NCBI GenBank assembly: GCA_944372505.1
Contig: CALVZK010000004.1
Location: 21,585 to 85,584, forward strand
Source: an uncultured Clostridia bacterium
GTDB lineage: Bacteria; Bacillota; Clostridia; Christensenellales; UBA1242
Length of the DNA: 64,000 nucleotides
Direction of reading: 5' to 3'
The notes under the pieces were generated by a model, which worked only from the letters and a program-made list of their open reading frames with translations, was not told where the DNA came from and ran no database searches. The position numbers were made by a program, and so were the translations under genes. Positions 54,348 to 63,200 of the stretch are shown here, piece after piece (within the stretch, counting starts at the first letter, position 1; the number at the start of each line of letters is the position of its first letter).

Positions 54348-54923
54348 ATGTCTACAGGTGTTATTATTGGAATTATTCTTGGTGCCATAGCGCTAATAGC
54401 AGTCATACTAATTTCTTGGGCAATAATAGTTTTTAATACTTTTATAAAATTAAGAAATGCTATTGAAGAAGCTTTTTCAACAATGGACGTTTACTTAAAA
54501 AAGAGATATGATCTTATCCCAAATTTAGTTGAAACAGTTAAAGGTTATGCTAAACATGAAAATGAAGCATTAACAAATGTTATAAGTGCAAGAAATGCAG
54601 CAATGACAGCAACTGATCCACAAAAAAGAATGGAAAATGAAAATATATTGACAGGAACATTAAAATCATTATTTGCTTTAAGTGAAAATTACCCACAATT
54701 AAAAGCGGATACTCATTTTGCGGATATGATGGATCAACTTAAAAATATTGAAAATGAAATTGCATCTTCAAGAAAATATTATAATGGAGTTGTAAGAAAA
54801 TATAATACAAAAAGAGAAGTATTTCCATCTTCTATTATTGCAAACTGGAAAAAATTTGAGAAAAAACCATTGTATGAAGTTGATGATGTTGAAGAACGCA
54901 AAAATGTAAAAGTACAATTTTGA
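54348..54923 (+). CDS. lemA: LemA family protein
   Basis: A 191-residue protein with one N-terminal membrane segment (about residues 3-30) and a helical body. The family core is clear: FNTFIKLRNAIEEAFSTMDVYLKKRYDLIPNLVETVKGYAKHE, followed by ARNAAM and LKSLFALSENYPQLKAD. LemA proteins are membrane-anchored with the N-terminus outside; their biochemical role is unclear, but they are very often paired with DUF2207 or TPM-domain membrane proteins, as here. TAGGAGGG ribosome binding site; stop 10 bases before the next ATG. Confidence 0.93.
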   Translation: MSTGVIIGIILGAIALIAVILISWAIIVFNTFIKLRNAIEEAFSTMDVYLKKRYDLIPNLVETVKGYAKHENEALTNVISARNAAMTATDPQKRMENENILTGTLKSLFALSENYPQLKADTHFADMMDQLKNIENEIASSRKYYNGVVRKYNTKREVFPSSIIANWKKFEKKPLYEVDDVEERKNVKVQF

Positions 54924-54933
54924 TGAGGGGTTG

Positions 54934-56922
54934 ATGAAAAAAATAGCAAAAAAGAATATTATTGTAATTTTTTTGTTGAGCATGCTTTTTGTTGCATGCT
55001 TTCTTTTTACAGGTTGTGGAGAATATAATATATATTTGCCGACAGAAGATAATGGTTATTATATTTCAAATTACAATATAAATATCAATATCAATGAAAA
55101 TAGAGTTTTGCAAATTGAAGAAAATATAGAGGTAAATTTTATTTCAGGAGTGTCAAATGGTATCTATAGGTATATTCCGTTACAGCAAACAATGGGTATT
55201 TACAATTCTAATGGTAAATTGACAAAGAAAAATTACTCGTACAAAATAGAAAACTTTGAATACATTGAAGAAAATTCAACATCGGGGACTTCTTTGCTAT
55301 CATCATTTACACAAAATGGATATATATTTTATCAAATGGGCAAGTGGGGAAATACTGAAAAAGAATGCAAATATTCATTTCGATATAATTATATTCTTGG
55401 TGATGATAGAATTGAGAATTTTGATTTGTTTTACTTTAATATAGTAGGTTCAGGTTGGGATACTGATATAAAAAATCTAAATTTTAATATTACTTATCCA
55501 ACAAATATTGAAGATTATTATCAAACAGAAAATGAAATTTTAGAGTTTTATATAGGTAAATTTGGAGAAAATACTGCAGATAATGCAATCACTTCTTCAA
55601 ATGAAAAAATAAAATTTACAATAAATGAAAATGTTCTTTCTGGAGAAGTAACTGATTTGAAATATGGAGAAGCAGTTACAATTTATCAAACATTTGAAAA
55701 AGGATATTTTAAAGTTGATCGAAGTTATATTTTTGATTATGTTTTAATTGGCCTGTTTGTCTTAACATTAACATTAACATTAATTTTTATTATAAAGCAT
55801 AGAAAAAAACATCTTATTGTTGAAGTAGTAGAATTTTCCGCACCAGAAAATATTACACCAGCAGAAGCAGGATATATCATTGATCAGAAAGTGCACGGTA
55901 GTGATATTTCTGCGTTAATTGTTTATTGGGCATCAAAAGGGTATATAAACATTAAGGAAGAAAATAACAAGATTTTTATTACTAAATTAAAAGATTTACC
56001 ATTTGAAGCACAAGAACATGAAAAAATATTTTATTCGTCATTATTTGCTAATAACGTTCAAACAATAGATATAACTTCATTAAAAAGTTTTGATCCAGTA
56101 GTTGGCAGTAGAATAACTAGATCAATTAAAAGAAAAAAGAATGTTTATTTTAATGAAAAAATGCAAAAAATTTACAAATGGCTTTCGTTAATAGTTTTTA
56201 TAGTTTTTGCCGTAGGAATTTTTAGAATTGGTATAGAAAGTCATAAAATTTTGCTTGCAATTGGAAAGTTGTTTATAGCTTTAGTGTTTTTAATTGCGTT
56301 ATTAAAACTACCTAGTTTGGAAAGAAACAAGTATAAATATAAAAAATCTAAATACGTTATATACAAGATTATTAACTTGTGCTTTATTTTAGCAAGTATT
56401 ATAGGGCTATCTTTTATTGGAGAAACTTATTGTGATCCTTTTTATAGCAGATATTATTTTATGTTATTGCCGATATTACTTTTTTTAACATTTTCGACAT
56501 TAGAACAATTTACAGAAAAAGGAGCTTTTTATTTAGGGAAACTTCTAGGTTTAAAAAAGTATATAGAAGTAGCTGAGAAAGATAGAATAGAAATGCTAGT
56601 AAAAGAAGATCCAAAATTGTTTTATAATGTTTTGCCTTACGCATATGTTTTAGGAGTAAGTGATGTTTATATGAATAAGTTTAAAGATATTCCACTTGAA
56701 AAACCTGAATGGATAACGCTAGGAGAAGGTGTTTTATTGTGGACGCTTTTAACTGGTCTAGATAGAAGTTTGTTGCTCGCTGGCGCGATGCTCGCAAAAT
56801 ATGTTTCAATGAATATTGCAACCTCATTAATTAAGGTTGCCCTAGTTGTTGCCGTTTCAAGACATAGTGGTGGCGGATTTTCAGGAGGCGGTGCCGGTGG
56901 AGGCGGAGGCGGTAGATTTTAA
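54934..56922 (+). CDS. DUF2207-like membrane protein
   Basis: A 662-residue exported membrane protein. The N-terminus is a signal segment ending in FTGC, which could be a lipobox. The next part (about 40-255) matches the DUF2207 domain (YNINININENRVLQIEENIEVNFISG, IYRYIPL). A first membrane helix lies at about 268-290, then a cytoplasmic domain with EVVEFSAPENITPAEAGYIID, a multi-helix membrane part (about 410-515), a further domain, and a Gly-rich end (GGGFSGGGAGGGGGGRF) also typical of the family. GATGAGGGG precedes the ATG at 54934. It forms an operon with lemA. The role of the family is unknown, but it is thought to act at the cell envelope. Confidence 0.85.
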   Translation: MKKIAKKNIIVIFLLSMLFVACFLFTGCGEYNIYLPTEDNGYYISNYNINININENRVLQIEENIEVNFISGVSNGIYRYIPLQQTMGIYNSNGKLTKKNYSYKIENFEYIEENSTSGTSLLSSFTQNGYIFYQMGKWGNTEKECKYSFRYNYILGDDRIENFDLFYFNIVGSGWDTDIKNLNFNITYPTNIEDYYQTENEILEFYIGKFGENTADNAITSSNEKIKFTINENVLSGEVTDLKYGEAVTIYQTFEKGYFKVDRSYIFDYVLIGLFVLTLTLTLIFIIKHRKKHLIVEVVEFSAPENITPAEAGYIIDQKVHGSDISALIVYWASKGYINIKEENNKIFITKLKDLPFEAQEHEKIFYSSLFANNVQTIDITSLKSFDPVVGSRITRSIKRKKNVYFNEKMQKIYKWLSLIVFIVFAVGIFRIGIESHKILLAIGKLFIALVFLIALLKLPSLERNKYKYKKSKYVIYKIINLCFILASIIGLSFIGETYCDPFYSRYYFMLLPILLFLTFSTLEQFTEKGAFYLGKLLGLKKYIEVAEKDRIEMLVKEDPKLFYNVLPYAYVLGVSDVYMNKFKDIPLEKPEWITLGEGVLLWTLLTGLDRSLLLAGAMLAKYVSMNIATSLIKVALVVAVSRHSGGGFSGGGAGGGGGGRF

Positions 56923-56948
56923 AAAAAGCGTTTTAACGCTTTTTTATT
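56922..56948. terminator. Bidirectional terminator after the DUF2207-like gene
   Basis: AAAAAAGCG-TTTT-AACGCTTTTTT between the convergent DUF2207-like and VTT-domain genes. Confidence 0.8.
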
Positions 56949-57843
56949 TTTTTCTTTTTTGTTTTATTTTAACATTTTCATTGATTGTCGTTTGATATAA
57001 AGAGAACATTTTATTTTTTTGTTTTAATAAATGTTTTTCATTTAAATGATTTTGAAGATATTTTTTATTATTAATACTATTTTGACTCAAAATCATTGTG
57101 CTAGTTAAGTTGTATTTAATTATCTCTTTTTTCGTTATTTTGTAGGATATTTTATAAATAAAGTTTTCAATTTGTCTTTGATATTTATAGCCAAGGTAAA
57201 ACGCAATAATCCCTATTAATATTAAAATTATCCATACAGGAATTCCCCAACCACTAAAAGGAATTATAGAACCACTACCAAATAAACAAGTTGTTAAGAT
57301 GACAATAGGACGTGTGATAAAATTAGTAATTAAAAAAAATTTAAAACTCATTCCTATACAGCCTGCTATTATGCATAAGATGTCATCTGGGAAAAAAGGG
57401 AAAAGCATCATAAGAAAAAATACATATTTTCCACGTTTTAATTTCATTTCCCATTTAATGGCTTCTTTTTTACCAACAACCCAAAAAACTAATCGTCTGC
57501 CTATTTTATAACCTAAAAAATAAGCAAAAACACTTCCTAAAATAACTGCAAATAAACTTAAACCAAAAGTTATCCAAATATTTTCAAATGCTAATAGTCC
57601 TGCTATTGTAGTTAGCGTTGCCGGCAGAGGAATAAATGTAACTTGTAATAATTGAATTAAAAAAAATATTATATAGCTATATGCTCCGCCACCTTGTATC
57701 ACATCTCTTAATTTTTCCGCACTATCAATTTGTTTCAATAATCCAGTTAATTTTAATGGGAGGTAGATAGCCAATACAATTAGTAATAAAATGAAAAGTA
57801 TTATTATTGATTTTATTATTTTTATTTTGGTTTCTTTTGACAT
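56944..57843 (-). CDS. VTT-domain membrane protein (TVP38/TMEM64 family)
   Basis: A 299-residue polytopic membrane protein: an N-terminal helix, then the VTT-domain pattern with IPLPATLTTIAGLLAF, ILGSVFAYFLGYKIGRR and LMMLFPFFPDDILCIIAGCIGMS, which carries the family's FPF-P-x-D..AG region. Related DedA and TMEM41B proteins move lipids across membranes, so lipid handling is the likely role. The basic C-tail is about 60 residues. The start at 57843 (MSKETK) is chosen instead of 57879, since TATAAT lies 6 bases before it and no ribosome binding site supports either. Confidence 0.82.
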   Translation of the reverse strand: MSKETKIKIIKSIIILFILLLIVLAIYLPLKLTGLLKQIDSAEKLRDVIQGGGAYSYIIFFLIQLLQVTFIPLPATLTTIAGLLAFENIWITFGLSLFAVILGSVFAYFLGYKIGRRLVFWVVGKKEAIKWEMKLKRGKYVFFLMMLFPFFPDDILCIIAGCIGMSFKFFLITNFITRPIVILTTCLFGSGSIIPFSGWGIPVWIILILIGIIAFYLGYKYQRQIENFIYKISYKITKKEIIKYNLTSTMILSQNSINNKKYLQNHLNEKHLLKQKNKMFSLYQTTINENVKIKQKRKK

Positions 57844-57849
57844 AATAAA

Positions 57850-57878
57850 ATTATACCATATTTTTTTAATATAAGTCA
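57850..57878 (-). promoter_or_regulatory. Promoter of the VTT-domain gene, leaderless type
   Basis: On the minus strand TATAAT (57855-57850), then 6 bases to the ATG at 57843. The -35 box (TGACTT at 57878-57873) is imperfect. Confidence 0.5.
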
Positions 57879-58002
57879 CTAAATAATTAAAATAATATAG
57901 ATATTAAAATTAGAATTAGAAAATTTAATTATTATTTAATGATTATTTATATTCGTTTGACTATTTTTTTTGGGGATAATATACTTATGCTAGGAGGTAA
58001 AA

Positions 58003-59400
58003 ATGGAAAATACTGGAGTAAAAAATAAAGAGGCAGAAGATTTTAAATATGTTAAAAAAAATTATTTTGAATACGCATCGGATGAAATAAATAAAGATAT
58101 ATATAAATTTGCTGAAGAATATAAATTTTTTATTAATGAATGTAAAACTGAAAGAGAAGCAAATGATTACATTGTGAAACAGGCTATAAAAGAAGGATTT
58201 ACAGAATATTCTTTTGGAGATAAATTGAAAAGAGGGGATAAAAAGTTTATTGTCAACAGAGGAAAAAGTGTCGTACTTTTCAAAATAGGAGAAAACAATA
58301 TTGAAAATGATGGCATAAGAATTATTGCAAGTCATATCGATGCCCCTAGAATAGATTTAAAACAAGTTCCGCTTTATGAAAGAGATGGATTGTGTTTTTT
58401 AAAAACACATTATTATGGCGGAATAAAAAAATATCAATGGACTGCTATGCCTTTAGCATTACATGGTGTTGTAGTTTTAAAAAATGGTAAAAAGGTAAAT
58501 ATTTCAATCGGCGAAAAAGAAGATGATCCAGTTTTTTATATAAATGATTTATTGCCACATCTTGGAGTGAAACAAATGCAACTCAATGCAAGAGAAGTAA
58601 TAAATGCAGAACAGTTAAATATTGTTGTTGGGGGATTCCCTTTAAACAATAAAGATGAAAAAGAAAAGTTAAAAGCAAATGTTTTAAAAATATTAAACAA
58701 AAAATATGGCATGGTTGAAGAGGATTTTATTAGTAGCGAACTTTCAGTGGTACCTGCTTTTAAAGCGAAAGACGTTGGATTTGACAGAGCTCTTATAGGG
58801 GGTTACGGTCATGATGATAGAGTATGTGCTTTTCCTTCATTAGAAGGCATATTTGATGTAAAAAATAAAAATACATGCATGTGTGTTTTAGTTGACAAAG
58901 AAGAAATTGGAAGCGAAGGCAACACTGGAATGAAAAGCATGTTTTATGAAGATATAATTACAGAAATTTGTATAGCTCTAAATGCTAATGTAAGAAAGGT
59001 AAGGCAAAAATCTATGTGCATTTCTGCGGATGTAACCAGTGCTTATGACTCAAATTTTGCTGATGTTTTCGAAAAAAACAATTCAGCAATACTTTCGTGT
59101 GGAGTTTGTATGAACAAGTATACAGGAGCCGCGGGTAAAAGTGGAGCCAGTGATGCCTCAGCTGAAACAGTTGGTAAAATAAGAGAAATTTTTGCTAAAA
59201 ATAATGTGTTTTGGCAAACTGCCGAACTAGGGAAAGTTGATATAGGCGGTGGCGGAACGGTGGCTAAATTTATAGCACAATTAAATATAGATACAGTTGA
59301 TATAGGCGTCCCTGTAATTTCAATGCATGCACCATACGAATTAATTTCAAAAGCGGATTTATATAGTGCATACACCGCATACAAAGCATTTTTGGAATAA
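58003..59400 (+). CDS. M18 family aminopeptidase
   Basis: A 465-residue metallo-aminopeptidase of the M18 family (aspartyl-aminopeptidase type), a cytoplasmic dodecameric enzyme that trims N-terminal acidic residues. The two-zinc ligands and catalytic residues are seen in order: SHIDAPRID (His, Asp), GYGHDDRV (Asp), DKEEIGSEG (Glu-Glu), SADVTSAYD (Asp) and ISMHAPYE (His). Length and order fit the family. AGGAGG precedes the ATG. The exact specificity is not readable. Confidence 0.93.
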   Translation: MENTGVKNKEAEDFKYVKKNYFEYASDEINKDIYKFAEEYKFFINECKTEREANDYIVKQAIKEGFTEYSFGDKLKRGDKKFIVNRGKSVVLFKIGENNIENDGIRIIASHIDAPRIDLKQVPLYERDGLCFLKTHYYGGIKKYQWTAMPLALHGVVVLKNGKKVNISIGEKEDDPVFYINDLLPHLGVKQMQLNAREVINAEQLNIVVGGFPLNNKDEKEKLKANVLKILNKKYGMVEEDFISSELSVVPAFKAKDVGFDRALIGGYGHDDRVCAFPSLEGIFDVKNKNTCMCVLVDKEEIGSEGNTGMKSMFYEDIITEICIALNANVRKVRQKSMCISADVTSAYDSNFADVFEKNNSAILSCGVCMNKYTGAAGKSGASDASAETVGKIREIFAKNNVFWQTAELGKVDIGGGGTVAKFIAQLNIDTVDIGVPVISMHAPYELISKADLYSAYTAYKAFLE

Positions 59401-59424
59401 AAGAGGAAAATATCCTCTTTTTTA
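59399..59424 (+). terminator. Terminator of the M18 aminopeptidase gene
   Basis: AAAGAGGA-AAATA-TCCTCTTTTTTT. Confidence 0.85.
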
Positions 59425-59486
59425 TTTGTATATTTACATTCAAAAAATCAAATAATATTTATATTATTAAAAAAAGGAAGGTAAAT

Positions 59487-60083
59487 ATGAAATTAAAAGA
59501 TAGTAAAACTTATATAAATCTTGCGAAGGCTTATGTTGCAGAATGCTCAGCTAGGAGCAGGTATGAATTTTGTGAATATGGATTTAGATATAATGGATAT
59601 GAAGCAATTGCAACATTGATTGATAAAATTGCATATCAAGAATTTAATCACTCTCGAGTTTTGTATATGAAGATACAAGATAGCGAACTTAAGCAGGTAG
59701 ATAATATTGATGTACAAGTGTCTTTGCCATTTAAAGAAAAATGGGATTTGCTAAATAATTTAAAATTACTTTCAGATGATGAAATAGAAGAAGCAAAAGT
59801 GTATGAAAAATTTGAAAAGGAAGCAATAGAAGAAGGATTTGAAGAAATTGCTAAATTATTTAGTATGATAAAAGAAGTAGAAATCAGACATGCAAATGTT
59901 TTTAAAGAATTATATTTACAAATGAAAAATAAATCTTTATATAAAAAATCAAAGGAAGTTTCTTGGATTTGTCCCGCCTGTGGTTATATAAGTTTTGATA
60001 AAAAAGCTTGGGATGAGTGTCCACTATGTAAAGCAAAGCAAGGATATTGTGAAGTAAATTTATCTAAAAATTTGATATTTTAA
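59487..60083 (+). CDS. Rubrerythrin-like protein
   Basis: A 198-residue protein of the rubrerythrin type, distant from the one at 31385. The ferritin-like domain has iron-ligand blocks VAECSARSRYEF, AYQEFNHSRVLY and VEIRHANVF, and the last 40 residues form a rubredoxin-type zinc/iron site: CPACGYISFDKKAWDECPLCKAKQGYC. In the first block the usual ESQARNKY is replaced by ECSARSRY, so the di-iron site may differ somewhat. It probably takes part in peroxide detoxification. AAGGAAGG site; monocistronic. Confidence 0.88.
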   Translation: MKLKDSKTYINLAKAYVAECSARSRYEFCEYGFRYNGYEAIATLIDKIAYQEFNHSRVLYMKIQDSELKQVDNIDVQVSLPFKEKWDLLNNLKLLSDDEIEEAKVYEKFEKEAIEEGFEEIAKLFSMIKEVEIRHANVFKELYLQMKNKSLYKKSKEVSWICPACGYISFDKKAWDECPLCKAKQGYCEVNLSKNLIF

Positions 60084-60103
60084 GTAAAAAAAAACAAAAA
60101 AAC

Positions 60104-60133
60104 GTTTAATTTCACAAAATTATGCGTTTTTTT
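60104..60133 (+). terminator. Possible terminator of the second rubrerythrin gene
   Basis: AAACG/CGTTT stem enclosing an imperfect TAATTT/AAATTA part and followed by a T-run. Weaker than the others. Confidence 0.5.
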
Positions 60134-60185
60134 ATTGTTTTTTGTGTATTATCGTCCAATGTTTATTAAAATATTTGACAAATTT

Positions 60186-60214
60186 TTGAAAATTTTTTAA
60201 GATTTAGTTATACT
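60186..60214 (+). promoter_or_regulatory. Promoter of the N-anchored repeat protein gene
   Basis: TTGAAA (60186-60191), 17-base spacer, TATACT (60209-60214), then AGGAGGG and the ATG at 60246. Confidence 0.6.
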
Positions 60215-60245
60215 AATGATATAGAGTTTTATAGGAGGGAGATTC

Positions 60246-63200
60246 ATGGAAAATGTTGAAAATATAAATGAAGATCAACCTAAATCATCAAATAAAAAGA
60301 AAAAAACATTGTTATTAATATTATTGTTACTTTTACTTGTACTTATCGGCATTGCAATAGCATTGCCACTTTTATTAATTAAGGATGAAGTTAAAATATC
60401 TGATTTAAAACTAGAGCAAAATGTATTTAAGTACAATGAAAATTATTTAAATGCTAAAGTTTATGTTTTTTATGATGATGATAGTGAAAAAGAAATTACT
60501 TTAAATGATACATACATTTCGCAGGAGGATAAAGAGAAATTTAATATTGTAGGAGAAAATCACCAAATTACTCTAACTTATGAAAATTTTTCTAAAACTT
60601 TTTACATAACAATAGTTGAGGCAGAATTTTCGCCAAGTGAAATTGATAATTTAGTTTATTCTGACCAAATTGTAGAATTCAATACTAAAGGATGGTTTTT
60701 CCCTGTCACAAATTTACCAGAAGGAGCTTCTGTTTCTTATAACATTGAGGGTATTATTGAAAATCAAGCCAGTTATTCTTTAATTGAACCGGGTACTTAT
60801 ATTATTGAAGCAATTATAAGTAAGCCTAATTACAAATCGTTAAATATAAATTTCACCATTAAAATTGTGGATACTTCAATTTCTATTGAGAACTTTGAAA
60901 AAATTGAAGATATGTATTTTACTAATGTTTCTGCTGATACAACTTATATAGATTTTACTAAAATTGTAAAGATAAATGATAAAGAAGGTGTTTTTGAAAT
61001 CTTTGCCGATGAAAATTTATCAACAAAGTTTGATAAAACAAATATAACAATAAATGCAGGTGAAAATCATTATTATTTAAAAGTTTTCTTTGAAGACAAT
61101 TCTATTACAAAAGTTTATGACATTGTAATTTATAAAAATGGGATGTTTAATATAAAGTTTATTTTAAATAGTGAAACTTTAGATGAATATCAAATAGAAG
61201 AAAATAAAATGATTGAACAGCCAGCATTGTCAAAAGAGGGTTATATTATTACTGGCTGGAAGGTTGATGATGAACTCATTTCTTTCCCTTATAAAATCTC
61301 AGCAAATACAACATTTGATGCAGTTTATCAATTAATTGATTACAATATTCAAAAATCAATTACAGGGGAAGGAAGTATTAAGTTATCAAAAGAACTAGCA
61401 AATGTAGGAGATGAAATTTTAATTACATGCAATCCTAATTTGGGATATGAAATTTCAAAAATTTATTATAAAATTGACGGACAAGACCAGGAAATAGAAA
61501 TCGAAAATAATAAATTCGTTATGCCAGCAAAAAATATTATAGTTTATGCTGAATTTGTTAAAATTAACTATGCCATTTTAAAAGATGGTGTAACAAACGG
61601 AGACTTTACTGTTTCAAAGGACAGTGCTTGTTTTGGAGAAGATATTTCAGTTTCGTTTATGCCAAATCCTGGATATGAGTTGGAAGAAGTTTATTATATA
61701 ATTGAAGGCGGGCAAGAAAAAATTGTTATAGAAAATAGTCATTTTATCATGCCGATAGGAAATATTACTATTTATGTGAAATACATTCCAATAACTTATA
61801 ATATAACTCTAATATTAAATGATGGTATAATTGAAGGGGAAGAAATAATTTATTATACTGTTGAAAGTGAAACCTTTACTTTAAATAAACCAACCAAAGA
61901 AGGTTACTCGTTTTTGGGCTGGAGTAGCGACGAAATTGAAATTCCTCAAGAAGAAATTGTTATAGAAAAAGGAACAATAGGGAATAAAGAGTATATTGCT
62001 AATTGGACAATAAATACATACTCGATAACTAAAGGCGAAATGTTAAATGGAAGTTTAGAAGTCGTTCAAAGTGCACAATTTAATTCTTCGGTTACAATAT
62101 CAATTAATCCTGATGAAGGTTATGAATTAGATAAAGTTTATTATAAAGAAAACGATGAAGGCAATGAAATAACTATTTATGGAAATTCTTTTAATATGCC
62201 TGCAAATAATGTAACAATTTATGCTACATTCAAGGCAATAGAATATGATATTTCAAAAGTTGAGGCAGAAAATGGGACTTTTAATATTTCTCAATCTGTT
62301 GGTATTATTGGAGATGTCATATTAATAACTCCTAAACCTAACGAAGGCTTCCAGTTAGAAAAAATTTATTATCTAATTAATAATGAAGGAGAGGAAATTC
62401 TAGTTTTAGATAATAAATTCAATATGCCTGCAAATGATGTTACAATTTATGTATTGTTCGAAAAAATCGACTACACAATTTCAAAAAGCGAAGAAGTTAA
62501 TGGGACAGTTAATATCTCTAAAAATATTGCCAATATCAATGATTTAATTACTGTTACTACACAGCCAAATGTTGGATATACTTTGGTTAGGATTTATTAT
62601 AAACTTCAAGATAGTGATGATGAGATAATTATTAGTGATGGTTCTTTTATAATGCCGGCAAGCAATATTACGATATTTGCAGAATTTAAAAAAGTTGACT
62701 ACACAATAGCTAAATCTGAAATGACTAATGGAGATATAGAAATATCTTTGTTAGGTGCAAATTTGGGCGAAGAAATAAATATTACTCCTAAACCTAATTT
62801 AGGTTATGAATTGGATAGATTATATTATATATTGCAAGATGATAGCGAAGAAATTGAAATCATAGACAATACTTTTATAATGCCAGCAGGAAATTTAACG
62901 GTTTATGCTACTTTTAAAATAATCGATTATACAATAACACTTGATCCAGCTGAAGGAACTTTGGTTGGAAGTAGGACAATTAACTATACCGTAGAAAGTG
63001 AAGATATTGTTTTAGAACAGCCAACAAGAGAAGGATATGATTTTGTAGGATGGAGCGGAACAGGGCTTGATGGAATTGTTAAAAATGTCACAATACAAAC
63101 AGGATCGACTGGAGATCGCGAATATTTAGCAAATTGGGAAATAAAAAAATTTACAATAATTTGGCAAAATGAAGACGGGGAAGAGTTAAAGCGAGATGAA

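Noticed and set aside
61341-62928. A CRISPR array from the regular spacing of about 228 bases
   Set aside because: The repeats are long, in frame, divergent in DNA and coding for protein; there are no short identical repeats with unique spacers anywhere in the window.
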